A stretch of 64,000 bases of DNA from Chrysopilus asiliformis (taxonomy: Eukaryota; Arthropoda; Insecta; Diptera; Rhagionidae). The position numbers and the translations under genes are program-made. The DNA is taken from positions 79,331,331 through 79,395,330 of the forward strand of contig OZ035960.1 in assembly GCA_964034945.1 (NCBI GenBank). Reading direction: 5' to 3'. Under the pieces are notes generated by a model that made no database searches, was not told the origin of the DNA, and worked only from the letters and a program-made list of their open reading frames with translations. Positions 1 through 12,132 of this stretch are shown here, piece by piece (position 1 is the stretch's first letter; every line of letters begins with the position of its first letter).

Positions 1-427
1 AAAATTGGATTTACAAAGGGTTTACACGTTTGGGAAGTATATTGGCCCACGCGACAACGAGGGACACATGCTGTTGTCGGTATTGCAACAAATGAAGCGC
101 CGCTTCATTCAGTAGGTTATCAAAGTTTGGTTGGCTCAACTGACCAAAGTTGGGGCTGGGATTTGGGTAGAAATAAACTCTATCACGATTCTAAAAATTG
201 CTCCGGAGTAACTTATCCAGCCATACTTAAACAAAATGAAGCGTTCCTAGTACCCGACAAATTTCTTGTAGCACTTGATATGGATGATGGAACACTTAGC
301 TTTATTGTAGATGGTCAATATTTGGGTGTAGCATTTAGAGGACTCAAAGGAAAGAAACTATATCCAATTGTTTCGGCAGTTTGGGGACACTGCGAGATCA
401 CTATGAAATATATAGGTGGCTTGGATC
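1..427 (+). CDS. gus: gustavus SPRY domain exon (partial at window edge)
   Basis: The frame is open from base 1 and encodes most of a SPRY/B30.2 domain of the SPSB family: HVWEVYWP near residue 10, a GWDLGRN block near residue 53, [16 protein letters not shown] near 90 and [17 protein letters not shown] near 125. SPSB proteins are adaptors that bind substrates (Vasa for Drosophila Gustavus) through SPRY and recruit a Cullin-5 ligase through a SOCS box. The exon ends after 427 at a consensus GTAAGT donor; reading on would hit a stop at 433. The leftover phase matches the acceptor at 5251-5252, whose exon gives the SOCS box. Upstream exons are outside the window. Confidence 0.93.
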
Positions 428-1500
428 GTAAGTAGCAACTTTGTATTAATTATCTTACCATAACTATATTATTTTACACATTGTTTCGATTAAAATTTAC
501 CTTCAGATTTATAAAACTTATCAGTCTAATCGATTTTAGATTTATTGCTTCAAAATGCAAAAAAGTAATTTTTTTATCTACTTCTGCTTACGGTTGTCGA
601 TGTATTAATTATTTGGAAATCAGTGTGGAGGTGGATATCGATTGATTATTCATAAGTTGAATATTTTTAATGTAAAATTATTTCTTTACTCCGTAAAATA
701 TAGCGGGTAATTGAAAAAAAAATAAAATTGTCAGGAATGCTAGTCTCTTCAAAAATGGCGTCTGTCTTTCGCCACGCTTGTTTATACTTTTTAGTCTTCG
801 AATATATATCGAATTCAGCGATCCCAAAAACCCCCGAGATGAAATTTTTTCCTGCACCGATCCCAAAAAACCCCAAATAAGGTTTTTTTCGGAAAATTTG
901 AGGAAAAAGATAATCACGTTATCCTAAAAGGACCTTCCGTCATCCTTACGAATTTCCTAACATCAAAATCGGATTCATTGACCCCAAAAACAACCAGAGG
1001 AGATTTTTCTCCCGGGAAATATGAGGAAAAAAATATTGTATTGTAATCTGACCTACGTATGTACGTATGGTTCAAAGATTTGATTGCAAGATTTTATCCA
1101 GGCAGGCAGACAAACAAACAGAGAGACAGATATAAGTGCAAGCTAAATAAAAGCTTTTAAAAATTGCGATTTTCAAGTTTTGTGGGCAGCTTTTTTTAAA
1201 ATTCCGAGTGGCCCAGGACAAAAATTAAAGAATACATAAATCGATAAAAAAAACACGTTCTGTTCAAGTTTTTTGTGGTGTATATGTGCAATGCTTCTAG
1301 CGCCATTCTTTTATTAAAAATTTTTTCTTTAGATAAATAAGAGAACAGACACAGAGAATATAAACGAAACATATTGCGCTCTTTTACAACGGAAAAAAAC
1401 GGTTTTAAATTGACTATAATATAAAATAAAGTTTTAACATATTAATCGGTGACTCTGGTTACGCAAACACTTATTATTTGGAGACTCCCTACGCTGCGAA
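428..1500 (+). other. 5' part of gus intron, no gene seen
   Basis: AT-rich intron. Two similar blocks with a GATCCCAAAAA core (about 820-870 and 970-1000) and a CAGACAAACAAACAGAGAGACAG stretch near 1105 suggest a decayed GTCY-type repeat. No coding signal was found. Confidence 0.5.
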
Positions 1501-1512
1501 TAATCCTAATAT

Positions 1513-1770
1513 TTGCCAAAATCGGCGTATGAAAATCTACTCCGCAAAGATTATTCACAGTCGAAATGTTGTACAGCGTCAAAAATACCTGCATGTACCA
1601 TACTGCACAACATATGCATCAATGCTCGTGCCATTCTGCACAACATGTGCATCAGTGCAAACGAATTGGAGCCACCAGACAACCCAGAACATGAAGATCG
1701 TTTGCGTTGCATCACGCCCAATGCAAAAATTCACGATGACATGCCAGATGGACCACGGGGAAATCGATAA
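1513..1770 (+). pseudogene. PIF/Harbinger transposase C-terminal remnant
   Basis: The 85-codon frame has two consecutive copies of the CTILHNICI / ILHNMCI motif, followed by an acidic EPPDNPEHED stretch. This is the pattern at the C-terminal end of PIF/Harbinger (DDE_4, HARBI1-like) transposases, where the motif normally occurs once. Most of the transposase, including the catalytic region, is absent. It lies tail to tail with the minus-strand Myb/SANT-like remnant that ends near 1870, an arrangement expected of a two-gene Harbinger element. The family call is from motif memory only. Confidence 0.5.
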
Positions 1771-2870
1771 CGCACAGCCAGAGAGGAAATTTTGTTGCAA
1801 TTGCAAGAGAAAAAAACTGCAAAAAAAGTTATAAAAATGAAAATAAAACTCAATTCAAATTTGAGCATCCCAGCTAATATTCGCCGCTATCGTGGGGAGC
1901 TTAGTCGAAGTCTTTGGGATTGTCGCTATCACCGCCAACGTTATCACTATCACTGCCACGGTTCACTGTTTTCCTATAATAGTTTGGTGTTTCCGTAACG
2001 ATCGAACTAAACATTGACTGTTGTTCGGATTTTTCGCCCACATTGCAAACCTCACTCTCCAACGTTTGCACACTACTATTTGGTACCGGATAATCGTTGC
2101 GCTGTATACGTTGGACGGCAATATCCCAAAATTCAAGCTACTTTTCGTGCAGAGCAGCATTCATTTCTTTTCGCTGTCGTATTTCGTGCAACCAAGCAGC
2201 ACACTCATCTTCATATAACTGCATTCGTAGTTCTCCAAATGCTGCCATACGATCACGCGCCTCGCTGATCAATTGTCGGCACATTTCATCCACCCTTGAG
2301 TTCGTTGCGTCGCAGCGACGTTGCGCACTTGTTGCAAAAAATTGGCTTACCTGTTTGATTTGGCTGCTTGGCCAATGTATTTGGCAATTAAACTGCCGAT
2401 TCACCAGTGATCGAAGAAATTGATATCGAACTAGAATCGGCGGATATCACTGCTTCGGTTCGACGTACCGTTTCGTGCAAAGCGTGCAATGGTTTATTCG
2501 AAGTTCAAATTGCTGTCGGTCGAATCAATTGGCGAGAAGCATCCATCGAATCCAAAAAATCTACTTGCAATTCAAGTAAACTCGTTGTGGGTGACTTTGC
2601 ATTTCTAGTGTTTGGATTCGATTCTGTATTCCACAGTCGCAGTTGTACGATGGTAAACCGGAAAGCAGGTAGCCATAGTATGGACGGAGCTCCAACATAG
2701 CACCAGTTACTTTAATTTTTGGCACACACGACAAACCAACACATATTTGTTTGGCATTGCTTTTCTCGATGGCAAAATGATTTCGTAATGACTGCATCAC
2801 TTTCTTGTAGCGTGAATCGACATGGCGCTGAAGAGCAATCTTCGTCAAAAAAACCATGTAGCCATAAATA

Positions 2871-3413
2871 TTGGGTGTATAACTTAAAAAGTTCGTATTT
2901 TTTGCTGAAAATATGCATTTATTTTAATAACCAAATGAAAGAATACATGATTCAAAATATTGTCCATCGAAACCTATGACATTTCCCTATCGTTCAGGCA
3001 ATTTATGGATTCCTTGCCAAAAAAAACCCTCATCTTTTGAGGCCAAGAATGAATCGAGCCAATCTTCGATACCTCCAACTGCAGTGAAGCGTATTCCTGT
3101 AAAGGCATTCTGTATTGATCGAAACAAGTGGTAGTATGAAGGGGCAAGGCCTGGTGAATACGGCGGGTGAGGCAAAACTTCCCATCCACTATTTTCCAAA
3201 TAGATTTTGACCGGTCTAGCAACATAAGGCCGAGCGTTGTCATGATGGAAAATTATGGACTCGTGTATTTAACTTGTGTTCACTCTGAAAGATCACATTC
3301 AATAGATTTTTTGTCGCTCTTTAACATAAGATAGCTGTAATTGCGAAACAATTGGCGCGAATGATAAATATGAAGTTAGTAACAAATACGAACTTTTTAA
3401 GTTATACACCCAA
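2871..3413 (-). mobile_element. Internally deleted mariner (DD34D type)
   Basis: It has near-perfect 28-bp terminal inverted repeats starting TTGGGTGTATAACTTAAAAA, with TA duplicated at 2869-2870 and 3414-3415. At 543 bp it is far shorter than a 1.3-kb mariner and keeps only the 3' half of the transposase. It sits inside the Myb/SANT-like remnant. Confidence 0.88.
2987..3253 (-). pseudogene. mariner transposase C-terminal fragment
   Basis: One open frame runs from HHDNARPYVA (second catalytic Asp) to the stop at 2987-2989. The third catalytic position, normally Asp in SPDLAPSDYH, is Tyr here (SPGLAPSYYH), 34 residues after the second Asp, so this copy is catalytically dead. The tail (WLDSFLASK, GIHKLPER) is typical of mariner. 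The N-terminal DNA-binding half and the first catalytic Asp are deleted. Confidence 0.85.
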
Positions 3414-3657
3414 TAATTATTACAAATATAAAAAGAAGGATGAGAATTAAAACGTTCAGTAATAAAATCTCTATCCGCCTTTTTGTTTTCGTTGGTATTG
3501 CTATTCTTTCGATTATTCAACACTGATTTCAAGCCAATCTCACGTACGAAGTTGCAGGATAAATTGGTGTCTTGCTGATTCCAATTGGGGGTTTTTCGCA
3601 TCATCGCCATACGTTACCTGTTCATTTTTTCTCCTTGTTTCGTCATTCTGTAGTTTT

Positions 3658-3691
3658 AGATTTTAACTAAATAGTAGTTTAGTTAAAATCG
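3658..3691. repeat. Palindrome of about 32 bp
   Basis: GATTTTAACTAAATAG is followed by its inverted partner ending AGTTAAAATC. It lies just outside the Myb/SANT-like remnant and could be a transposon end, but no matching partner end was found. Confidence 0.5.
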
Positions 3692-3844
3692 GTACCAGCT
3701 CAGTTTTAGATGTTTTTGCCGCTAGTACCGGCTGGTGAATATCTCCGGTACTGGCGATATGAAGAAATGCATAAGTACTAATTTTTTGTCGGTTTCGAGT
3801 ACCAGAGATAGAACCTGGGCCAGCTAGATCCTCACTTTAGTACT

Positions 3845-4400
3845 CAGTGAAGAAATTGGCCGTAAGGTATTCAAGAAATGCCAAAACATCTCCAAAAATT
3901 GATGGTTGGTGCGGATTTCATGCCGTACTTCTTTTCGAACAACGCCGCAACTCAGTTACAGTCAATGGAAACCGCTACCGCGCCGTGTTAACTGACTATT
4001 TTTGGGACCAATGGGAAGAAAATTACTTGGAGCATATGTGGTTTCGACAAGGTGCCACATGGCGGGTCAAACAGTCGAGTTATTGAAATTGAAGTTCGGT
4101 GTACACTCTATCGCCAGAAATTGCCCAATCAATTGACCACCTCGTTCGTGTGATTTAACACCTCTAGACTTATGTAGTCATGGGTCTATAGCCAGAAACT
4201 TTAGACGATCTCAGAACAAACATTCAACGCGAAATAACTGGGATATCGCCCGCTTTATGAGAAAAAGCCATGGACAATTAGCTTCAACGCATACACTCCT
4301 ACCAGTGATTCCGTAGAGAACATGTGAATGATTTTGTATTCCATAATCAATGGTATCGATAGTGCTTTCATATGAAATAAAAATGAGCTCAATATCTTTC
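3845..4400 (+). pseudogene. Decayed rosa-type mariner (DD41D family) 3' half
   Basis: The fragment holds a VTVNGNRYRAVLTDYFW segment, then WFRQGATW where the second catalytic Asp should be. A frame-broken stretch corresponds to the family's CDLTPLD block, and NDFVFHNQWY lies near the end. The same landmarks occur in the better copy at 38882-39949. Many stops and shifts are present. The ends and any TIR were not resolved. Confidence 0.6.
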
Positions 4401-4581
4401 ATACAAGTAATTTATTAAATTACAAAAATGCGTTGTTCCGTTTGGAAGACCCTTTATTATTAATGTAATAATATAGCCTAATCCTTAATTAATTTTGAAA
4501 AATGTTGAATCTTTAAATTAATGGCCTAAATGTCAAAGTGCTAAAATCACTTTCAAATCGATCACTTGGTGACCTCTTTTT

Positions 4582-4724
4582 TATACCCGTATGATGAAAC
4601 CAAAGGGTATATCAACTTTGCCTTACCGTTTGTAACGCCAAGATCCCGTGTTTAGAATGATAAAAAAAAATTGAATTTTGCATTCAATTTTTTTTGAAAA
4701 TTGAATGCAAAATTCAATTCCGTA

Positions 4725-4783
<59 letters not shown>

Positions 4784-5157
4784 GGCGCGGATTGCGGGCG
4801 CACGGATTGAGTTACAGACTTGAAATTTTGCGCAGATCCGTTTTTCGTAAAATTCGAGGCTAAGTTCGTTCATGGGCAAAAATAGACCATTAGGGAGGGT
4901 ACCCCGCATACGAACGAAAAAGTTTTTTGCGAATATCTCAAAAACGGCGCATCTTATCAAACAAGTGCAAGAACAAAAGTTATTTAGAATATTATTCTAC
5001 ATGAAACTCCCATACATCAAAATCCGATTGGAACAAGTTTTAAAAAAATCTTATTGGAAAATTTGAATTCAAATGAAATTTTGATACGCCGTTCAATTAA
5101 ATCACCATACGGGTTTTCAATAATTGCCAGATTGGCAATTATAGCTTTTGTTATGTT
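4582..5157 (+). repeat. mini-me-like repeat, copy A
   Basis: It begins with a hairpin (TATACCCGTATG, then AAGGGTATA), continues through AACGCCAAGATCCCGT to a GTCT/GTCC microsatellite at about 4729-4782, then GTGGCGCGGATTGCGGGCGC, and ends near GCTTTTGTTATGTTT. The GTCY core and conserved flank match what is known of dipteran mini-me retroposons. Apparent ORFs on either strand here come from the microsatellite and are not genes. Confidence 0.72.
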
Positions 5158-5252
5158 TTTGATGATGCAACAAATTATAAAAATCTCTATATTTTTTTTA
5201 TTATTCACTTATTTTTTTTATTACTAATAAATAATTTCAATATTTTTTTTAG

Positions 5253-5392
5253 CTGAACCACTGCCACTTATGGATCTTTGTCGACGTGTCATTCGTCAGA
5301 AAATAGGGCGACATCGTTTAGAAGATCGGATACAAGAATTACATCTGCCACAATCGATGAAAACATATTTATTATACAGAGATCGTAGATAA
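5253..5392 (+). CDS. gus: gustavus last exon, SOCS box
   Basis: A pyrimidine-rich tract and AG at 5251-5252 precede this exon. With the one base carried over from the exon ending at 427 it continues the frame for about 46 codons to TAA at 5390-5392. It holds the conserved EPLPLMDLCRR linker and a SOCS box ending in LPQSMKTYLLY, the usual C-terminus of SPSB1/Gustavus. The 4.8-kb intron between the two exons is filled with transposon remains. AATAAA-like hexamers occur from about 5459 on, but I cannot choose the true poly(A) site. Confidence 0.92.
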
Positions 5393-6957
5393 TAATATAT
5401 TAATTAAATATCCTTAAATATGTTAAATATTCTTTCGAAGTTCTATCCTTTCATAAAGAATAAAATAATTATATCCATATATGTATATACGAGTATATAT
5501 ATATATGTCAAATATTCTAATTATTAAAAAGAAGTTATTGATCTGTAACAATTTTTAAGAACGCAGCATAAATCTCCCCGCTTTCACTATATATGGCGAT
5601 AGTGGTTTTAGTTTGTACAAAGAAAACATTATTTTTAATTCAATCGAATGATAGATATTAGTTTTTACTTTATTTCTAAATAAAAAATTGCCGATATTTG
5701 CATAAACTGAGATCCGATTATGATTTCAGAGCGCATACATTTTACGTGTGTATATCAAATCATTGTAAAGAGATTTTGTGATGAAATTAAAAATGGCATT
5801 TAAAGCACAAAAATGTTAACATACAAAATTAATTATGATAAAAAAAATAATAGAGATCAAAAAATTGTGGGTTTCCCGATATTCAGTGCAAAGTAACATT
5901 TATTTTCAAGTAAAATATTACAAATTGAAAAACATTTCTGTACGGTTCTGTTTGTGCAAATCGTGTGTTGCTTTGCCACAACTAATTTACTATGATAACG
6001 AAATACTGAAATTTGGTTGTTAATCGGATATTTGTGTATGTATACAATTATATATGAATATGCGAAAAGAAAACTATCAAGTTAAGTAAAAATAATATTA
6101 ATGTGTAAAAAAAAGACATCAATTCTATCATTTTTGACTCAACATATTTGATTTATGTATGAAATTTTTTCAGGTTTACAAAATTTAGTTTTAAATAATA
6201 ATCTAAAGCAATTCAACATTGTATTTTTTCATGCAGAAAAAATAAATAATAATAGAAAATTAATAAAAGTTATTCCATTGACGTACACTGCAAAAAAGTG
6301 TTGATATTTTTTATGAAAAAATACAACAATGATGAACACACATGCCTGTGTTCATTTATTCATTTTAAATTCTATGACAAACCGTATTAGCACCAGTGCT
6401 TGTATGTACATATGCATTTTTTGTTTGGTTGATAGAGATTAAAGCAATGTGTGATTTTTCGTGATTTTGTTTACAAATTAAACATAAGTTTGAGTTTTTT
6501 ATTTCTGAATTATTTAGAAAATATAATATTAAAACGTCGACCCAACATATTTCGGCTAAAATGTGGATTGCAATTCTAGTTATTAACTAATCAAATTATT
6601 TTAAATTACTTCTTTTTAATTACATAGCATTATCTACGGATCAAAAAAAGTTTTTTTTATTATGAATAATTCATATTGATACTTAACGGAAAAATATTTG
6701 TAATTTTCACTTATCCTTATAAATTTAGTATAGTGTAATTTAAGTTATTTTCATATGAGATTTATTTTAGAAATAGGTATTTAGATGTTTTATTTGACTG
6801 TTATTATTTCGCGACTGATCAATATATAATCTTCTCATAACTACTGTTTTATTAACAGACAACCTCTAAATTTGCACTAATGATAAGACATTTCTGTAGA
6901 ATCAATGACGACAGACTAAAAGTAGTATTTTAATGTTTTTTTTTTTTTTATATAATA
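5393..6957. other. gus 3' flank, no gene seen
   Basis: Strongly AT-rich sequence downstream of the gus stop. It should include the 3' UTR. Short ORFs show no recognisable motif. Confidence 0.5.
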
Positions 6958-7930
6958 CAGTGGGGGTCCAGTTCAGATCCGTTCGTTATATCGAACCAAT
7001 ATTTTAATAAAGAAATATCCGAATTTTCATAGTAGAAACAAAAGGAACATAAAAGAACTAAGATTCAAATAATTTTTTTTTGGTTCGTAAAAGGTGCGGT
7101 TTGTCTACAGGATTTCGCTTATTGGATAGGCATGTAGCAATAAACAGTAAGACAAAGATCTAGTGCATTTTAATCAGAGTCAAATGGTGTTCTAAGATAT
7201 GTAGAAAAAGAGAAAACTCTAAATAAAATTGTTTTTTGATGTTTTTCTAGAGGGAAGTTCCGTTTCTAACCAACATCTCTTGTTTTGTTTTGCTTTGTCT
7301 TTATCAGCCGTGAAATTTTTTATATTAACCTGTAGTAGCAATCTCTTGTCTTCTTCCTTATTACTTTCTTTTTTGAGCTGTCTCTAAGTAATTTAAATTA
7401 TTTATCGCCTATATTTTGCCTATGTATTGAGTTGATTTATTTCGCGTGAGATTGTATAATTTTCCACTGTTTTCATATATGATTTGATGCAGAAACTTCA
7501 GGTGAAATCACATGCAATAAAATTTGCACAAGAAGATCGATTGAATCTGTATGGTAAACAAATCGTTCGTTATATCGAATACTAGGTTTTCGGAACGCTC
7601 GTTATAGAGAAACATATACAGTCGAAGTCCTCTAACTCGAATCGTCTGCTGCCATCAAAATCGTTTCGAGTTAGAGAAATTGAAACAATTTTCTTTAAAT
7701 ACATGTACTATATGTATATTTATTAGTTCTTAGAAGTTTTGAAAACAAACTAAAAATTTAAAGCAAAATTGAAGGGAGCGCAAAAAAAGGTTTAAAAAAT
7801 TCGAGTTAGAGGAAAATTCGAATTTCAGGGATTTCGAGTTAGAGGACTTTGACTGTATGTTAAAAATCGCATAAAAATGTAAACGTGCGTCATATCTAAC
7901 ATTCGTTATAATGGACCTGGATCTCCACTA
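6958..7930. mobile_element. pogo/Tigger-like nonautonomous element (outer)
   Basis: The left end CAGTGGGGGTCCAGTTCAGA follows TA. The right end, read in reverse, is TAGTGGAGATCCAGGTCCAT. Both ends run into a CGTTATA motif facing inward. The ends match imperfectly and the right TA is uncertain. A second, cleaner MITE (7619-7855) lies inside. Confidence 0.5.
7619..7855. mobile_element. 237-bp pogo-like MITE, TA duplication
   Basis: The ends are CAGTCGAAGTCCTCTAACTC and, inverted, CAGTCAAAGTCCTCTAACTC, flanked by TA at 7617-7618 and 7856-7857. There is no coding content. It is nested in the older 6958-7930 element. Confidence 0.85.
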
Positions 7931-8661
7931 AAGTTTAAAAAGTATTGCCCCCTTTTCTCAATCATGTAAATACGGTTTTCTATTTATGTACTCCAGAGTA
8001 AGTAATCTCGAATACCGAAGAACATTTGGAACGGTCTCTAGTAATTCCCTATTAACCTGTCTCACTGAATACTAAGGAGTGGAAATTTCCAAATATGCAT
8101 TTAATTTACGTTTTCTCTTCAACCATTCTACTTAGCTGGGCGGCACGAGTACTCACTACCAATTTGGCAGTGACAGAAATGTCGTTTCTCTCGCCAATTG
8201 TCAACAAATTCGCCGATCGTCGCTTCCCTCGTCAATAAGAATACCAACAACTGTTGTGTTACTGCCATAACACTGCCATAACTTTTGGATCTGATACAAA
8301 AATTATTGCAGAATCGATCAACACACTCGCAGAAAATGTACAGTAAATTTTTGCTGTATTTTTTATGGTTCTCGCTCTTCTCGCATTGTCCAAAATTTTC
8401 AAAATTAACAGAATAATTAAGGTTATTTCCATAAAATTGACAAAACAGTACTGCAAGTAACTGACTTACATTCCTTCCTGTTCTTAAAAACGCCGATGTT
8501 CAGCTTTTTGCGGGTAAGTTTGACAGCATGCGTTGAAACCAACGCCAAGTTTTGATTAACGATTTTGTGATTAACGAGTGTAACCGATTAAATCACTGGA
8601 ATCTCATCAACTTACCGGACAGTCGCTAGTAGTGTAAATGAGGCTTGAAAGTAGTTCAGGA
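7931..8661. other. No gene seen
   Basis: Mixed unique-looking sequence. Short ORFs lack recognisable domains. Confidence 0.4.
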
Positions 8662-8731
8662 TCATTTTAATACTGAATTTCCTTGTCATTTTAATCCAGA
8701 ATTTCCTTGTCATTTTAATCCTGAGTTTTCT
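8662..8731. repeat. 24-bp tandem repeat, about 3 copies
   Basis: The unit TCATTTTAATCCAGAATTTC... starts at 8662, 8686 and 8710 with a few substitutions. Confidence 0.8.
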
Positions 8732-8839
8732 TATACCACATATTTTTCGAACACCTCGCGAAGGTTTTTATGGCAATTTGCGATACACGACATAGCTGAT
8801 TTACTTTAAACTCGAAATTTTTAAAGCACAGAATTTCTT

Positions 8840-8951
8840 GACGGATTTCACAAAATTTTTAGATACTGCTAAATCGAGTTAGTGTGAATTTTCCAAGCAA
8901 AAAGAGCCTGCTAACTCGATTTAGCGGCGGCTAAAAAATTTCGTGAAACCT
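8840..8951. repeat. Foldback repeat
   Basis: About 40-bp arms (GGATTTCACAAAATTTTTAG on the left; inverted GGTTTCACGAAATTTTTTAG on the right), both containing CTAAATCGAGTTAG, around a short loop. It is MITE-like. No clear target duplication was found. Confidence 0.6.
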
Positions 8952-11118
8952 TTCTCCATTAACTTAAATTTTAATCGTTCCCTCTTTTTTGCAATAAAAT
9001 AAGTATTGGTTTTATTTTGGTTTTAAAATTGTATGTATATTAAATTCAACAAATTTTTATGTGTCCGATATAAAAACTTAAATAACTCCGTAAAGCTAAA
9101 TTTTCGTTAATTTTTTTTTAGGTCTTTTTTAAATGTGTCGAGTTTCTATTTCTCCTTCATGAATTGAATTATTTGTCTTCATAAGTAAACCAGAAATTTA
9201 AAGGCACTGTGTCACAAGTATTCAAAAAAAAATCTTGATTATAGTGTCTTGTATTTTATTAGAATTGAAAATGCGGATCAGTATAACGGACGAGCTCTTA
9301 AATTTAATTTTCAATTCTTACCCAATTCAGGCCCAAGTCGATCAATAAAAAAGTCGATTTATAAGAGAGGTAGGATTTGTATTAAATAACAATGTTTTAC
9401 TGATTAAGATAATAATTATGGCTTCCAAAAACCTCATTCATAAACCGCATTCCGAATATAGTTTAGAGTTTTTATGTCTAAAAATGCATTTGCGGTAAGA
9501 ATTGATTACTGAAGAAAAATCGTGTTTTAGGCCTCCTTTTGCCTGTAGTCACATGTAAAGCATTCGTTATCAACCATTCGCTTAATTATATAACATATCG
9601 TTTGCGTATGTATAAAATTCAGATATTCAAACTACATAGTACTATGAATGTAATTGTGGTTATATTTTTTCAAAATCACTTTCTGAGACCCAATATTTAT
9701 AATTTCAAAGAAATCAAATTTATACTATAAGCGAAATTAATTTGGCATCAATTCACTTAAAATGAGTTACTAAATCAAGAGATGTGTTATGTAATGAACA
9801 AAGCAGCTTCCGCATATTTCCATTATAAAACCATTACAAAATTACAAGGGGGCTTAAAAATAATTTTTGTTTAATGTATTTGAAGTTAATATAATTGTAC
9901 AAGTTTAAATTAATATAAGGTATACAAAATAATTAAAAACAAATAATTGGTAGGTTGATATTAATACAAATAATAAGAAACTAACGAAAATCATTGACAT
10001 TATATTTTCATGTGTGTGTTATACATTTGTAAGAACAAAACTAATGAAATTATTTTTACTTATTATAATTTTCTTTTACCATATAATAAGTTTATGATAT
10101 GTACTAAGTTAGCAAGAAAAAAAATTATAAAAAAAATCATGCCTCTGTTTGAAAAAAAATTCCCATTATAGTTTCAATAAAATAATAATACATATAAGGT
10201 AAAAAACTAATAACACTCAAAAAAAAATTTATTTTTATAGTTTAAAAACTAGCTTAATTTTTCTTACGATTTATAAAAAGAACATTTCAATTTATTTAGT
10301 ACACAAATTATTATAACAAAGATATTATGTAACAAATAGAAAAAAGTAATTAAAAAACTGAGAAATAAAAACGGTTTTTATATTTAAGGAAATTTTTATA
10401 CACTTTCTATTAACTTCATTTTGGGGTAGGTATGTTTTAACTATTCTAGCCTTATTTTGAGTGATTTCAATGTTTCCGATTGACTTAAAATTTTGCACAA
10501 ATATACAGTCAGACTTTCATTATTCTGATGTCAAAATTTTAATATTCGGACTGGAAGATGCTATAACGATAACGACTGAGGGGTGAATGGTGGTTTGGTG
10601 GTTGGGGTCGAAGGCGGTGGAATTTATAAGAACTATAAGTGACAAGCGGATAAAGGAAAGCTCCAATTCTAGCTCTATGAAAAGAAAACGGAAAAAGAAT
10701 AGAACAGAATGATTCTTTTTCATTCGCGAATGGAAAAGTAAAGATTCAAGAGGTTTCGATTCGCTCGCGAATAAATTAAACATCTAAAAATCAGTTTCAA
10801 ATCATCGAGCGAATCGAAAAAATTAAATTTTCTGTGAATCATTTGCGAATTTCATTTTATAAAAGTCGGTTCGCGAACGATTCAAACGCAAAAATTCAAG
10901 ACTCGCGAATCGAATTTTTCCGCTAAATATTATAAAATAAAAAAAAAACATATTTAAAAAAATCAACAAAGAAAACAACAAAATTGATAAAAAAAAATAG
11001 GCGTAAAACAAGTTTTTTAAACACATACACTTTCTTAATGCGGAAGGAGGAAATAGGGAATCAGGCCCCCGATTATGGAATCCGCCGCGGATCGCTTTTG
11101 GTGGTGGTTTTGCATTTT
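8952..11118. other. AT-rich stretch, no gene seen
   Basis: No coding signal. From about 10730 to 10915 the sequence repeatedly contains TTCGCGAA/GCGAATCG words, perhaps an old simple-sequence-derived repeat. Confidence 0.45.
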
Positions 11119-11610
11119 TATACCCGTATGGTGAAACCAAAGGGTATATTAACTTTGCCTTACCGTTTGTAACGCCAAGATCCCGTCATCGCACAAAAAA
11201 ATGAATTACACCAGTGTGTTTAGAATGATGAAAAAAGTTGAATTTAGCATGTCCGTCCGTCTGTCTGTCCGTCTGTCTGTGGCGCGGATTGCGGGCGCAC
11301 GGATTGAGCTAGAGACTTGAAATTTTGCGCAGATTCGTTTTTCGTAAAATGCAAGGCTAAGTTCGTTAATGGGCAAAAATGGACCATTAGGGGGGGTACC
11401 CCCCATACGAACGAAACCGATTTTTGCGAATATCTCAAAAACGGTGCATCTTATCAAAAAAGTCCAAGAACAAAAGTTATTTAGGATATGATTCTACATA
11501 AAACTCCCATACATCAAAATCCGATTGGAATAAGTTTTAAAAAATCTTATTGGAAAGTTTGACTTCAAACTGGAATTTTGGTACAACAGTTATAGCTTTT
11601 GTTATGTTTT
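11119..11610 (+). repeat. mini-me-like repeat, copy B
   Basis: It has the same hairpin start (TATACCCGTATGGTGAAACC), GTCY run (about 11251-11280) and GGCGCGGATTGCGGGCGCAC block as the copy at 4582. About 60 bp before the GCTTTTGTTATGTTT end are missing. The first part, through AATTACACCAGTGTGTTTAG, is better preserved than in copy A. Confidence 0.75.
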
Positions 11611-11639
11611 ATGAAAGAAATTACTATTTATAAACCAAC

Positions 11640-12085
11640 AGTTCATAGTCAACCTAAGGGGAGATAAAAAATATCAGTTGTGATCAACACAAAACTTTCC
11701 TCTGCAATATTTAGTTTCGAAAAAAAAATATGAAAAAAAAAATTTTTTTTCAAATATCTCGAGAACTGTTAAAGATTACGTAAAAACCGTTAAAGCAAAA
11801 AATGGAGAAAATTTTATATCCTTCAAACTTTTTTATATTCATTTTTTCTCAAAAGTGTTTAAGGTTCGAAAATATTTTAAAAACTAGCTCAACGCCTTCT
11901 CGAGTTATTTTACGCACAACGGACAGACCGACGCGACAGAAAGATGCACGGACATCTTCATAATTTTGCCTGAAACGGATTTCGTACTGATCAGGAATTT
12001 TCTATCTGCCCCCGTTCTCGAGTTGGTCTCCGTCATGAATACAATACTTTCCCTCTATAGAGAAGAGGAAAGTAAAAACCACAAC
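11640..12085 (-). repeat. Second GTCY-type repeat family, minus orientation
   Basis: The right end reads, inverted, GGTTTTTACTTTCCTCTTCT and then GGAAAGTATTGTATTCATGA, forming a hairpin. An inverted copy of the same sequence starts at 57541. Between hairpin and body is a short GTCCGT region. It is built like the mini-me copies but has unrelated sequence. Confidence 0.6.
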
Positions 12086-12132
12086 CGTTGTCCATCGCTT
12101 CCGTTTATTATAGTCCATCGCTTCCGTTTATT

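Larger units (their letters stand above)
1870..3610 (-). pseudogene. Myb/SANT-like accessory gene remnant, split by mariner
   Basis: Reading from 3610 leftward, the frame holds a Trp-anchored Myb/SANT-like start (TPNWNQQDTNL, then an ITERFNS helix). It is interrupted by the mariner at 2871-3413 and resumes from 2857 with RYKKVMQSLR. Further pieces follow with stops and frameshifts: 2857-2561, then 2404-2138, which is helical and charged (DRMAAFGELRMQLYEDE). Harbinger transposons carry such a DNA-binding protein beside the transposase. A decayed host gene of the same domain class is the alternative. No intact frame remains. Confidence 0.4.

Noticed and set aside
4652..4960. ORFs in mini-me copies with TDRQTDGRTD-type repeats (also 11206-11457, 27745-27954, 48137-48418)
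   Set aside because: The repeats are translations of the GTCY microsatellite and appear in every copy on either strand, so they are not proteins.
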